DNA of 64,000 nt from the NCBI RefSeq assembly GCF_024359525.1, contig NZ_JAKZEU010000004.1, forward strand, positions 186,001-250,000, read 5' to 3'. A program made the position numbers and the translations under genes. Origin of the DNA: Paracoccus albicereus (lineage in GTDB: Bacteria; Pseudomonadota; Alphaproteobacteria; Rhodobacterales; Rhodobacteraceae). Positions 1 to 8,926 of the stretch are shown in pieces. Within the stretch, counting starts at the first letter, position 1, and each line of letters starts with the position of its first letter. The notes below the pieces were generated by a model that was given only the letters and a program-made list of their open reading frames with translations, did no database searches and was not told the origin of the DNA.

Positions 1-1
1 C

Positions 2-325
2 ATCGCCCAGGCACTCACCCGGCTGTCACCCAAGACCAGGGGCGCAGTCCGATTGCTGGTACCCGATCCCCGTGATCGGCAGACGCTGGACCATCCGGAC
101 GGTGTCGAGATCGAGTGGCTGACCCACGATATGGGTCTCGGGCTTTCGGACGCCGTGATGGGGCTGGAGGTCCCGCAAGGCTGTCGGCACGTCTTCGTTG
201 CGGGCGAGCGACATGAGATCGACAGGGCTAGGACCCACTTGCTCGCGCAGGGCCTATCGAAGACCGAATTTCAGGCTGCGGCCTACTGGCTGGCCCCCGA
301 TCCGGCTGTGGCGCCGGCAGCCTGA
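2..325 (+). CDS. Siderophore-interacting protein, C-terminal part (cut by window edge)
   Basis: The reading frame is open from base 2 and ends at TGA 323-325, so only the last 107 residues are present. They look like the C-terminal NAD(P)H-binding half of the SIP/ViuB ferric-siderophore reductase family: the stretch FVAGERHEIDRARTHLLAQG followed by an F-x-A-A-A-Y-W-L segment resembles the family's closing 'AGE...LR..L....G......GYW' pattern. Such proteins release iron from ferri-siderophores in the cytoplasm. The N-terminal FAD-binding domain would lie to the left of the window. It converges on the kinase gene with a 31-bp gap and no clear terminator. Confidence 0.6.
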   Translation: MAQALTRLSPKTRGAVRLLVPDPRDRQTLDHPDGVEIEWLTHDMGLGLSDAVMGLEVPQGCRHVFVAGERHEIDRARTHLLAQGLSKTEFQAAAYWLAPDPAVAPAA

Positions 326-356
326 ACCTACTCGGGGACCCCCAGAATTCACGCTG

Positions 357-1946
357 TCAGCAGCGCGGGGCGAGACGCGCGGTCGACTGCAATGCGGTAA
401 AGATTGCGTAGCGTTCCTCGTGAACCGCGCGGGCTGCGGGATCCGGCTCGATCACGGAAGACAGGCGCGACATGGCTTCCATGCCTGACGGAATGTTGGG
501 ATGGACACCGCCCGCAACGGCACCAAGGATGGCGCTGCCCAGCAGCACAGGCTCGGGCGTTTCCGGAACGGCCAGCGGCAGACCCGCGGCGTCGGCCAGA
601 AGCTGCCTTACCAGCGGACTACGCCCCGCGCCACCGCTGAGAACGATGCGCGAGACCGACGCGCCCGCTTGCTTTTGAGCCAGAACGATCTGGCGCAGGC
701 CGTAGCCGATACCGCAAAGGCAGGCGAGGTAAAGGCGCACCAGATGGGCCTCGTCACGCTCCATCCCAAGGCCGGCGATCACGGCGCGGCTATGCGGATC
801 GGCATGCGGCGCGCGATTGCCCAGCACCTCGGGCACGACATGCAGCCCGCGCACCAAGGCTGCAATGGTTTCCTTTGCAGCCATCTGCTCGCCACGCTTC
901 GCCAACCAGGCGGGCAGCGACAATTCATCAGCGTCGGCAGCGACTCGTGCATCCGCAGCGGCAGGATGAAAGTCGATCAACTGATCGATCGCGGCCCCAG
1001 CGGCGGACTGGCCACCCTCGTTGAGCCACAATCCCGGCACCATCGCCGAGAAGTAGGGGCCCCAGACGCCGGGCACAAAAACCGGCTCGGCCGTGGATGT
1101 CATCGTGCAGGACGATGTGCCGAAGACATACGCAAGGTTCGCCTGTGCTCCGCCTGCACCCTTTGCGCCGACGGTGCCGACACCACCTGCATGGGCGTCG
1201 ATCAGCCCCGCGCCGACGGGTGTTCCCGGCCGCAGACCAAGGTCCGCTGCCGCCTGCGCAGTCAGCCCCTGTCCCAGCGGCGCGCCGGCATCGACGACGC
1301 GGGACCCGATCCGAGCGAAACCGTCTTCCGCCAGATCACCCAGACCGATGCGCCGGAAATAATCGGCATCCCATCCCCCGTCATGACCCAGATATGTCCA
1401 CTTGCACGTGACTGTGCAGATCGAGCGCGCCAGATCGCCGGTTGCCCGCCAGGTCAGGAAATCGGTGAGATCCATGAACTGCCAAGCGCCGGCATATATC
1501 TCGGGCGCATTCTCCTTGAGCCACAGCATCTTCGGCGTTTCCATCTCGGGCGAGATGCGGCCGCCAACGTAGTCCAGCACGCGATGGCCCATCGCGTTGA
1601 TCCGTTCCGCCTGATCCAGAGCGCGGTGGTCCATCCAGACCATGATATTGCGGGCGGGCGAGTCTCCGACCGGAAGCGGCGCACCGCCCGGCCCCAGCAC
1701 GACCAGCGAACAGGTCGCATCGATGCCGATTCCGGCTATGTCTTCGGCCGCGACGCCGGACTGCCCCATCGCCGCGCGGACGCAGGTGCAGATAGCGGAC
1801 CAGATGTCGTCGCTCGACTGTTCCACGCGCAGCCCGTCGCGATGCAGCGCGATGGGATGGCTTGCGGTTCCCAGCAGCACGCCACTGTCGTCGAAAACGC
1901 CAGCGCGTGCGCTGCCCGAACCGACATCGATGCCGATCAGCGCCAT
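357..1946 (-). CDS. FGGY-family pentulose kinase (D-ribulokinase-like)
   Basis: The 529-residue product has the FGGY fold: an N-terminal phosphate loop (IGIDVGSGSARAGVFD, residues 4-19), a mid-protein GTSSCTM segment, and a C-terminal ATP-binding LSGGAGRSPLVRQLLAD stretch. Length and the V-W-M-D-H-R-A motif fit the five-carbon ketose kinases of the family. It is the last gene of the leftward operon, 3 bp after the dehydrogenase, with GAGG just before its ATG. With a polyol dehydrogenase upstream, phosphorylation of a ketopentose such as D-ribulose is the likely reaction. Exact substrate specificity cannot be read from the sequence; L-ribulose or xylulose remain possible. Confidence 0.8.
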   Translation of the reverse strand: MALIGIDVGSGSARAGVFDDSGVLLGTASHPIALHRDGLRVEQSSDDIWSAICTCVRAAMGQSGVAAEDIAGIGIDATCSLVVLGPGGAPLPVGDSPARNIMVWMDHRALDQAERINAMGHRVLDYVGGRISPEMETPKMLWLKENAPEIYAGAWQFMDLTDFLTWRATGDLARSICTVTCKWTYLGHDGGWDADYFRRIGLGDLAEDGFARIGSRVVDAGAPLGQGLTAQAAADLGLRPGTPVGAGLIDAHAGGVGTVGAKGAGGAQANLAYVFGTSSCTMTSTAEPVFVPGVWGPYFSAMVPGLWLNEGGQSAAGAAIDQLIDFHPAAADARVAADADELSLPAWLAKRGEQMAAKETIAALVRGLHVVPEVLGNRAPHADPHSRAVIAGLGMERDEAHLVRLYLACLCGIGYGLRQIVLAQKQAGASVSRIVLSGGAGRSPLVRQLLADAAGLPLAVPETPEPVLLGSAILGAVAGGVHPNIPSGMEAMSRLSSVIEPDPAARAVHEERYAIFTALQSTARLAPRC

Positions 1947-1949
1947 CCT

Positions 1950-2678
1950 CTACAGATCCACGCTGTTGGGCAGGATCACCATGTCGCGGATCACCACGCC
2001 CTTCGGCCGGGTCAGCATGAACAGCACTGCTTCGGCCACCTCGCGCGGCTGCATCAGCGAGCCGTTGGCCAGCGCCTCCTCCATCTTTTGCTTCGGCCAG
2101 TCATCCAGCAGCGCGGTAACGACGGGCCCCGGCAGCACCGCGCCCATCCGCACACCCGCGGGGGCGACCTGACGGCGAGTGGCGTGGAGGAACGCCTGCA
2201 CGGCGAACTTGGACGCGGTATAGATCGGCTCCCACACGACCGGGACGACGCCGGCGACCGACGAGGTGAAGATGACGTCGCCCGCCCCCCGTTCGACCAT
2301 GCCGGGCAGGACCGCCCGGACCGATCGGAAGGCCGCGTTGATGTTGAGGTTCAGCATCTGGTCCCACTGATCCGGGTCGCCCTCTGCCGCTGGACCGCCG
2401 ATGTAGGCGCCCGCGTTGGCGTGGAAGATGTCGAGCGGACCGACCAGCGCCTCGCAGCCCTCGGCGATCCGGTCCACCTGCGGCCCGTCCAGCAGATCGA
2501 CGACCAGCGGGTGCGCCTGTTCGCCCAACTCGTCGCACAGCGCGCGCAACCGATCCTCGGCCCGGTCGATCAGCACGACCTGCGCCCCTTCCTCGATCAG
2601 GATGCGCGCACATTCGAGCCCGATCCCCGAGGCCGCGCCGGTGATCGCCGCAGCCTTTCCGTCAAGTTTTCCGGTCAT
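1950..2678 (-). CDS. SDR-family polyol dehydrogenase (ribitol 2-dehydrogenase-like)
   Basis: This 242-residue classical short-chain dehydrogenase has the nucleotide motif TGAASGIG at residues 13-20, HANAG near 86-90, Ser at 139-140 and the catalytic YTASK at 153-157. Start: the ATG at 2678 is preceded by GAGGAGAAG at proper spacing; the longer frame reaching 2735 would run into the permease gene and lacks a better ribosome site. It lies between an ABC permease and a pentulose kinase, so it likely oxidises an imported polyol (ribitol or similar) to a ketose with NAD. The link to ribitol is inferred from context. Confidence 0.8.
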   Translation of the reverse strand: MTGKLDGKAAAITGAASGIGLECARILIEEGAQVVLIDRAEDRLRALCDELGEQAHPLVVDLLDGPQVDRIAEGCEALVGPLDIFHANAGAYIGGPAAEGDPDQWDQMLNLNINAAFRSVRAVLPGMVERGAGDVIFTSSVAGVVPVVWEPIYTASKFAVQAFLHATRRQVAPAGVRMGAVLPGPVVTALLDDWPKQKMEEALANGSLMQPREVAEAVLFMLTRPKGVVIRDMVILPNSVDL

Positions 2679-2688
2679 GTTCTTCTCC

Positions 2689-3936
2689 TCAAGCGCGGCC
2701 ATGGCTGGCGCGAGAGCGCCGGGCGAGGCTGTCAACGATCACCGCGATGGCCAGGACCGCGCCGGTAATCATGTAGCGAAGCGACGACGACAGGTTCAGC
2801 AACGTCAGGCCGTTCGAAATCGCCATGATGACCAGAACGCCAAGCAGCGCCGACCAGGCCGATCCGCGCCCGCCGAACAGCGAGGTGCCGCCGATGACGG
2901 CAGCCGCGATCGCGTTCAGGTTCACGTCGCCCGTGCCGGCCTGCTGGCTGGCGCTGGCAAGCCGCGCGGCGGCAAAGACACCGCCGAGCGCCGCGAAGGA
3001 CGAACAGACGATGAAGGCCGACATGCGGATGCGGCGCACATTGATCCCCGAACGTCTAGCGGCCTCGGCATTGCCGCCCACCGCGAACATCGAGCGGCCC
3101 CATTTGGTCCGGCGCAGCGCATAATCGAGGCCAGCCACGAAGGCCACGAAGACGCCGAACATCCACGGCACGCCCCTGCCCTGTTCGAGATACCAGACCG
3201 CAAACAGCAGCGCCGCCGTCAGCACCCCCGCCTTCGCGATCGGCACGCTCATGCCTGTCGACGACAGATTCGCCGCCTCGCGCTGCGCATCGGCGCGACG
3301 GGCCCCCCAGACGATCAGCGTGCCGGGAATGATCGCGACCAGATAGGAAAGCCAAGCGGGCATGATCAGGATCTGCCCGAACCGGACCAGCGCCGAGCTG
3401 AAGGGCATGTTGATCGAGCCTGTCGGCCCCAGCAGATAGAGTTGCAGGCCCAACAGCGCGAGCAGGCCGGACAGGGTGGCAACGAAGCTCGGCATCTCGA
3501 ACTGGTTGCGCAGGAAGCCGTAGATCAATCCGACAATCGCGCCGGTGAGGATGACAGCCGGAATGACCAGCAACAGCGGCCAGCCCGAACCGACCCACAG
3601 GACCCCGGTGATGGCCGAGGCGAGGCCCGACATCGAGCCGATCGACAGATCGATCTCACCCAACAACAGCACGCAGACGACGCCAAGCGCGATGAACCCG
3701 ACGGCTGCAGCGTCGAACAGCAGGTTGACGAGATTGTTGGGCGCGAGAAAGACCGGATTCAGCGCGCTGAAAACGATCGAGATCAACAGAAGCCCGACGA
3801 AGACCGGCAGCATGCCAAGGTCCCCCGATCGCACCTGATCGATGAATCCACGCAGCGCTCCGGCCAGACCAGCATCGTGACGGACACGGCTGTCGGCACG
3901 GTCGAGCCTCGGCTCGATGTTGTCGGACGGACTCAT
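2689..3936 (-). CDS. Sugar ABC transporter permease (XylH/RbsC type)
   Basis: The 415-residue protein is strongly hydrophobic with about ten membrane segments starting near residue 40. It carries BPD_transp_2 family features: the [16 protein letters not shown] stretch after the second segment and the C-terminal [13 protein letters not shown] motif near residue 350, which contacts the ATPase. The inserted hydrophilic region around residues 205-235 resembles XylH. It overlaps the upstream ATPase gene by ATGA (3933-3936), so the two are probably translationally coupled. It forms the inner-membrane channel of the sugar/polyol importer encoded here. Confidence 0.88.
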   Translation of the reverse strand: MSPSDNIEPRLDRADSRVRHDAGLAGALRGFIDQVRSGDLGMLPVFVGLLLISIVFSALNPVFLAPNNLVNLLFDAAAVGFIALGVVCVLLLGEIDLSIGSMSGLASAITGVLWVGSGWPLLLVIPAVILTGAIVGLIYGFLRNQFEMPSFVATLSGLLALLGLQLYLLGPTGSINMPFSSALVRFGQILIMPAWLSYLVAIIPGTLIVWGARRADAQREAANLSSTGMSVPIAKAGVLTAALLFAVWYLEQGRGVPWMFGVFVAFVAGLDYALRRTKWGRSMFAVGGNAEAARRSGINVRRIRMSAFIVCSSFAALGGVFAAARLASASQQAGTGDVNLNAIAAAVIGGTSLFGGRGSAWSALLGVLVIMAISNGLTLLNLSSSLRYMITGAVLAIAVIVDSLARRSRASHGRA

Positions 3937-4742
3937 TGCAAGGCCTCCCCGATTTGATCTGCGGTTTCCAGCTTGCGGGCGGCACGGCGCGACACGGAAT
4001 TCTCACTGGCGCCGGTGATTGCGGCGACCAATTCCTGATGCGAGATATTGGCGTTGAACGTGCCGTTGTTCCGCCCAAGTCGCAGGACCACGATCCGGTC
4101 GGCGACAGCGCGCACGTCTTCCATGTTGTGACTGATCAGGATCACGCCGTGACCCCGGTCGCGCACACGTTCGATCAGGTTCAGCACCTCTGCGGTCTGC
4201 GCGACGCCCAATGCGGCCGTCGGCTCATCCAGCATGATGATCTTGGGGTCGAGCAGTAGGGACCGAGCGATGGCGACTGTCTGGCGTTGCCCGCCCGAAA
4301 GCGAAGCGATCGGTTCGCGCACCGACGGGATCCGCGCCGCAAGTTCGCGCAGCAGGGTCCAGGCGCGGACCTCCATCTGCACCTCGTCCAGCGCCCACGG
4401 ATTAACCTCGTGGCCCAGGAAAAGGTTGGCGACCACGTCCAGGTTCTCGCACAGCGCAAGATCCTGAAACACCGTCGCGATCCCCATCTCCAGCGCCTTG
4501 CCGGGGCTGTCGAAGGTGGCTGGCTGGCCCAGATATTCGATGGTGCCGGTCGTCGGCTGATGGACGCCGGCCAAGACTTTGACCAGGGTCGACTTCCCCG
4601 CACCGTTGTCGCCGACCAGGGCCACGACCTCGCCCGCGTGGATGTCGAGCTCGATGTCTTGCAACGCGGTGACTGCGCCGAACTGCTTGGTCACGCCACG
4701 CAAGCGCAGAAGAAGCTCGCCCGGCTGATGCGATCTGGTCAT
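3933..4742 (-). CDS. Sugar ABC transporter ATP-binding protein, single ATPase domain
   Basis: The 269-residue protein has Walker A GDNGAGKS at 44-51, a Q-loop FQD near 92-94, the signature LSGGQ at 148-152 and Walker B IIMLDEP ending at 174. Start: ATG at 4742 follows GGAGGAGAAGACCC; a longer frame to 4784 lacks a site. RbsA/XylG-type sugar ATPases usually have two fused domains of about 500 residues. This one has a single domain, as in FrcA-type systems, and presumably works as a homodimer. It powers the adjacent XylH-like permease. Confidence 0.88.
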   Translation of the reverse strand: MTRSHQPGELLLRLRGVTKQFGAVTALQDIELDIHAGEVVALVGDNGAGKSTLVKVLAGVHQPTTGTIEYLGQPATFDSPGKALEMGIATVFQDLALCENLDVVANLFLGHEVNPWALDEVQMEVRAWTLLRELAARIPSVREPIASLSGGQRQTVAIARSLLLDPKIIMLDEPTAALGVAQTAEVLNLIERVRDRGHGVILISHNMEDVRAVADRIVVLRLGRNNGTFNANISHQELVAAITGASENSVSRRAARKLETADQIGEALQ

Positions 4743-4812
4743 GGGTCTTCTCCTCCGACAACCCGTGAAGACTGAGCGCGGCACCCTGCGAAGCGCCGCG
4801 CCCGTTAGTGAG

Positions 4813-5847
4813 TCACTCGATCCCGAGTTCGGCGCATGCGTCCGCGTATTCGCCGGTGCAGACCTCTTCGGCGGACTGGATTCCCGCGTCGAAGATTTCG
4901 GCCTTGATGTTTTCCTGCGTCACGACCGCCGGCACGAAAAGCTGACTGGGTGTATCGTAAAGCGTTGTCGTGGCCTCGGGCGTTTCACCGTTCAGCAGCT
5001 GGACCGCGACTTCCGCAGCGGCGGCCGCGACGATCTCGGACGGTTTGGAGATCGTGTTGTACTGGTCGCCCGCGATGATCAGTTGCAACGCCGCGATCGT
5101 CGCGTCGTTGCCGGTGACAGGGGGCAACGGATCGGTGCCGGCCGCCTTCAGCGCGGCGATGGCGCCGCCGCCGGTGCCGTCATTGGCCGCGACGATGCCC
5201 TCGATGTCGTCACCGAAGCGGGTGATCTGACCGGCCGTCCATTCCTGCGCGCGCGGCGGCGCCCAATCCGGGGTGTCGAATTCGCTGAGCGTCTTATAAG
5301 GCGACGCATCCAGCGCGCGGTCGATGCCATCACGGATCAGACCGGCGGCCGCATCGGTTGGCGAGCCGTTGATCTGAAGGACGCCCGCGCCGTCGGGGAC
5401 GCTTTCGGCCTGAAGATGCTCAACCAGGCTTTGCGCAATGGCGTAGCCGATGCCCTCGTTGTCGAACGACACGTAGAAATCAGCCGGCGTGTCCGGGATC
5501 GGGCGGTCATAGGCAATGACCTTCACATCCTGACTGTGCGCGATTTCGACCATCGCGGCGGCCGCCGCGCTGTCCACGGGGTCAAGCACGATCACCTTGG
5601 CGCCCTGCGCGATCACCGAATTGAACTGTTGCTGCTGCAGCGCCACGTCGGCGTTGCCGTTCTGATAGATCAGCGTGCAATCGGCGCAAAGCTCGCCCAT
5701 CGCGGCCTCGAAGCCGGGCCAGTCATGTTCCTCGTAGCGGGTCGAAGCCTGGTCGGGCATCAGGAAAGCCACCGTCTGCGCGCCGGCGGCAGATCCGAGC
5801 AGCGTCACCATGACGGTGGCTGCGGCAAGGGTACGGGTAGTCGTCAT
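4813..5847 (-). CDS. Periplasmic sugar-binding protein (XylF/RbsB family)
   Basis: The 344-residue product begins with a signal peptide (charged start, hydrophobic core, AGA-Q cleavage near residue 23) and then a periplasmic-binding-protein type 1 domain: VAFLMPDQASTRYEEHDWPG at the start, VIVLDPVDS in the middle, and VAANDGTGGGAIAALK in the C-terminal lobe, as in D-xylose-binding XylF. It is the first gene of the leftward operon, preceded by the shared control region with the LacI regulator. It captures the sugar or polyol and delivers it to the permease. The ligand cannot be deduced. Confidence 0.88.
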   Translation of the reverse strand: MTTTRTLAAATVMVTLLGSAAGAQTVAFLMPDQASTRYEEHDWPGFEAAMGELCADCTLIYQNGNADVALQQQQFNSVIAQGAKVIVLDPVDSAAAAAMVEIAHSQDVKVIAYDRPIPDTPADFYVSFDNEGIGYAIAQSLVEHLQAESVPDGAGVLQINGSPTDAAAGLIRDGIDRALDASPYKTLSEFDTPDWAPPRAQEWTAGQITRFGDDIEGIVAANDGTGGGAIAALKAAGTDPLPPVTGNDATIAALQLIIAGDQYNTISKPSEIVAAAAAEVAVQLLNGETPEATTTLYDTPSQLFVPAVVTQENIKAEIFDAGIQSAEEVCTGEYADACAELGIE

Positions 5848-5988
5848 GAGTCACTCCTCCACTGTTGGACGCCGGGACCAATCGCGGGGGCGGGCTGACG
5901 CTGTCGCACACCCGGCTTGGGGCGCGGACGATCAAGTGAACCCGTATCCTCCCCACGCACCTCCCCGTGCGCGATCGACATAGCCATT

Positions 5989-6006
5989 TGCACAATCGAT
6001 TGCGCA
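5989..6006. promoter_or_regulatory. LacI-type operator candidate 1
   Basis: TGCACAATCGATTGCGCA is an 18-bp palindrome with a single mismatch, centred on ATCGAT. Centred CG dyads of this kind are typical LacI-family operators. It lies in the intergenic region between the divergent binding-protein gene and the LacI-type regulator, so it could control both directions. The regulator assignment is inference. Confidence 0.6.
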
Positions 6007-6034
6007 TGTTTGCTCCATCGATTGAACATGTCAA
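6007..6034. promoter_or_regulatory. LacI-type operator candidate 2
   Basis: A second ATCGAT-centred site (core CCATCGATTGAA, 6015-6026) is flanked by perfect arms CATGTT (6005-6010) and AACATG (6025-6030). Its centre is 22 bp, two helical turns, from operator 1, suited to cooperative binding. It ends a few bases before the regulator's TTG start, so occupancy should repress the regulator itself. Confidence 0.5.
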
Positions 6035-6040
6035 GATGAT

Positions 6041-7093
6041 TTGGACGACGCTTTCCGCAAACCGACTTCCATAGACGAGCTGCCATTGGAAAAACCATCG
6101 CGACGGACGACGATTTACGACATCGCAGAGCTGGCGAAGGCGTCGCCCAGCGCGGTGAGTTCCGTTCTGAACGGCACCTGGAAGAAGCGGCGAATCAGCG
6201 CCAAGCTGGCCGAGCGAGTGATGAAGCTGGCCGAGAAGCAGGGCTATGCGGTCAATGCGCAGGCGAGCCTGTTGCGGCGCGAGAAGTCGAACGTGATCGG
6301 AATGATCGTGCCCAAATACGACAACCGTTATTTCGGCCAGATCGCCGAGCGGTTCGAAGAGATGGCGCGCGACCGCGGGCTGTTCCCCGTCGTCACCTGT
6401 ACCCAGCGCGACCCCGATCTGGAATTCGAGGCGGCGAAGGAGCTTGTTTCATGGCAGGCCGATTGCGTGATCTCGACCGGTGCGACCGATCCGGACCGGA
6501 TCAGCGCATTCTGCGCCGCGGCGGGCGTGCAGGCCCTGAATCTGGACCTTCCGGGTAAGGCTGCGCCGTCCGTCGTGTCGGACAACTTCGCCGGCGCCCG
6601 CACGCTGACGGCGCTGATCCTTGATCGCTGCAACGCCGAATTCGGCGACGTCCAGCCGCTGCGCTTTGTTGGCGGTCGACTGTCGGACCACAACACGGCC
6701 CAGCGACTGAAAGGCTTTCTACAGGAACACCAAGCGCGAGGGATCGAGGTGCCCGAAACCCATATCCTCGCCACCGGATATTCCGCGACAAAGTCCGCCA
6801 CCGCGCTGGCCGATTTCCGACCGCAGGGTCCCACAGGATTGTTCGTCAATTCCACAATCGCGCTGGAAGGCGTGGTCAAATGGCTCGGAAATCTGGGGGC
6901 GGCGGGTGCCCAGGTCCGTTACGGCTGCTTTGACTGGGACCCGTTCGGACGGTTCCTGCCCGGTAACGTGGGCATGGTCGAGCAGGATGTGGACGAAATG
7001 ATGACCCGCGTCCTTGCCTTGGTCGGCGAGACCGGTCAAGCCGACGCTGTCATCCACGTGCCCTGCCGGCTGCACGTCTTCGGTGCAGCTTAG
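6041..7093 (+). CDS. LacI-family transcriptional regulator
   Basis: The 350-residue protein has an N-terminal helix-turn-helix (TIYDIAELAKASPSAVSSVL, about residues 25-44) with the hinge region NGTWKKRRIS, then a periplasmic-binding-like effector domain from about residue 80 (NVIGMIVPKYDNRYFGQIAE). No ATG is available: TGA at 6023-6025 closes the frame upstream, so TTG 6041 is the likely start, with a poor ribosome site, suggesting low expression. It diverges from the sugar/polyol operon and probably represses it until a sugar binds. Confidence 0.88.
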   Translation: MDDAFRKPTSIDELPLEKPSRRTTIYDIAELAKASPSAVSSVLNGTWKKRRISAKLAERVMKLAEKQGYAVNAQASLLRREKSNVIGMIVPKYDNRYFGQIAERFEEMARDRGLFPVVTCTQRDPDLEFEAAKELVSWQADCVISTGATDPDRISAFCAAAGVQALNLDLPGKAAPSVVSDNFAGARTLTALILDRCNAEFGDVQPLRFVGGRLSDHNTAQRLKGFLQEHQARGIEVPETHILATGYSATKSATALADFRPQGPTGLFVNSTIALEGVVKWLGNLGAAGAQVRYGCFDWDPFGRFLPGNVGMVEQDVDEMMTRVLALVGETGQADAVIHVPCRLHVFGAA

Positions 7094-7238
7094 CCGTCGG
7101 ATCGCGCAGCTTGCTTCGATCCACACGGTCCGACGCGCGACATTTCGCCGCGCCCCTTTTCGTTTCCGCAGGGACCGCATAGCCTAGCCCGCGACCGGAA
7201 GTGTCATCCTACCTCCCTGACAGGTCTCCGACATCCAC

Positions 7239-8903
7239 ATGCAAGACATCTCAGCCCTGTTTCGCTGCGAGAAGCGGCCTGCCTCTGGCGCGCGCGGCAT
7301 CGTTGTCACGAACTCTCCGCTGGGATCCGCGGCAGGCAGCCAGATGCTGGCTGCAGGCGGCAACGCAGTCGATGCGGCGGTGGCGGCGCTGCTGACGCTG
7401 ACGGTGGTCGAGCCGATGATGGTCGGCATCGCGGGCGGCGGTATCTCTCATCTGCGGTTGGCGGATGGACGGCATATCGTAATCGACGCCATGTCGTGCG
7501 CCGGGGCCAAAGCCCGTGCCGAGATGTTCGATCCGGTTTCCGACCTGCCCGAGAATTACATGGAAGTCGCCGGGCGACGGAACAGGGTCGGTCCGTCCGC
7601 GGTCGCTGTGCCTGGCAATCTGCGCGGCTGGTGCCAGATGCACCAACAATTTGGCCGGTTGCCCTTCGCCGACGTGATCGAGCCGGCGATCCAGGCTGCC
7701 TCACGCGGATTTTCTGTCAGCCATTATCTCAACGGCGCCATCCACGAACATGCCGAGGATCTGTCGGCCGACCGTGAAATCGCGCGCCTGCTGATGCCGG
7801 ATGGCGCGCCGATCGCGGTCGGCGAACGACTGATCATGGGCGATTACGCGGACGCGCTGCGGCTGATCGCCGCCCAGGGCGATGCGGCGTTGCATGGCGG
7901 TGAATTAGGCAAGGCGCTGGTGACGCGGCTCGCGACCTGGGAAGTGGACGCGGGACACGTGACGCTGGACGATCTGGGCGCCTATCGCGCGGTCGAGCGC
8001 GAGGCCATCATGGGCAGCTATCGCGGCTTCACCGTCGCCGGACCGCCGCCGCCCGCATCCTCTGGCGTACATGTCGTGCAGATGCTGAACATGCTTGAGC
8101 AGTTCGACGTCGCAGCGATGGGCTTTGGCTCAGCCGAAAACCTGCATCTTCTGGCCGAGGTGATCCGGGTCGGATTCGAGGATCGTCGCGCGGCTTCCGG
8201 TGATCCCGACTTCGTTGACGTGCCGGTCGAGCGCTTCACGTCCAAGGATTACGCGCGCGAATGCCTGGCACGCCTGCGTGATGCGGCTGCGGCTGGCCAG
8301 ATCCCGCCACGAGGGCATGAAAGCCGTGATACGACGCACCTGACCGTGGCTGATGGCGACGGCAACATCGTCTGTGCGACGCATACGATCAACGGACTGT
8401 TCGGCGCACGCATCATGGTGCCCGGAACGGGCATCATTCCCAACAACTACATGCTGAACTACGATCCGCATCCCGGGCACGCGCTGTCGATCGCGCCGGG
8501 CAAGCGGGTGCCGACCTCGATGGCGCCGATGATCGTGATGAAGGACGGGGCGCCGCGCTTCGCCCTGGGACTGCCCGGCGCGGTGCGGATCTTTCCCTCG
8601 GCCATGCAGGCCATCGTCAATCTGATTGATCATGACATGAGCCTGCAAGAGGCCGTCGAAGCCCCCCGGATCTGGACCGAGGGGCAGCATGTCGAGCTGG
8701 AACCGGCCTACGCGCCGATGGCGGATGCCCTGCGCGCCTTGGGCCACGACGTTCGCGTCGTGAAGACCATCGGCGGCGGGATGAACGCCGTCGCCTTCGA
8801 ACCTGACGGCATGATGACGGGCGCCGCCTGCTGGCGCGCCGATGGAACCGTCATAGCACAGGGCGGCGGCCTGGCGCGACCCGGCGTGCGTTTCAAGATT
8901 TGA
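7239..8903 (+). CDS. Gamma-glutamyltransferase family protein
   Basis: The 554-residue product belongs to the GGT/Ntn-hydrolase family: the N-terminal GGNAVDAAVAALLTLTVVEP motif (40-59), the GGGISH loop, and the autoprocessing site DTTHLTV with Thr365 as the predicted new N-terminal nucleophile, followed by small-subunit motifs (PTSMAPMI, LGLPG). No signal peptide is visible, so unlike E. coli GGT it is probably cytoplasmic. It lies 23 bp before a D-2-hydroxyacid dehydrogenase and near a peptide-type ABC importer and a LysR regulator. A role in cleaving a gamma-glutamyl or related amide substrate is likely; the real substrate is unknown. Confidence 0.85.
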   Translation: MQDISALFRCEKRPASGARGIVVTNSPLGSAAGSQMLAAGGNAVDAAVAALLTLTVVEPMMVGIAGGGISHLRLADGRHIVIDAMSCAGAKARAEMFDPVSDLPENYMEVAGRRNRVGPSAVAVPGNLRGWCQMHQQFGRLPFADVIEPAIQAASRGFSVSHYLNGAIHEHAEDLSADREIARLLMPDGAPIAVGERLIMGDYADALRLIAAQGDAALHGGELGKALVTRLATWEVDAGHVTLDDLGAYRAVEREAIMGSYRGFTVAGPPPPASSGVHVVQMLNMLEQFDVAAMGFGSAENLHLLAEVIRVGFEDRRAASGDPDFVDVPVERFTSKDYARECLARLRDAAAAGQIPPRGHESRDTTHLTVADGDGNIVCATHTINGLFGARIMVPGTGIIPNNYMLNYDPHPGHALSIAPGKRVPTSMAPMIVMKDGAPRFALGLPGAVRIFPSAMQAIVNLIDHDMSLQEAVEAPRIWTEGQHVELEPAYAPMADALRALGHDVRVVKTIGGGMNAVAFEPDGMMTGAACWRADGTVIAQGGGLARPGVRFKI

Positions 8904-8926
8904 TCTGAACTTCCCCGAGGACCTGA

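Noticed and set aside
501..2768. A 755-codon plus-strand frame
   Set aside because: Antisense to the pentulose kinase and dehydrogenase; composition is typical of shadow frames.
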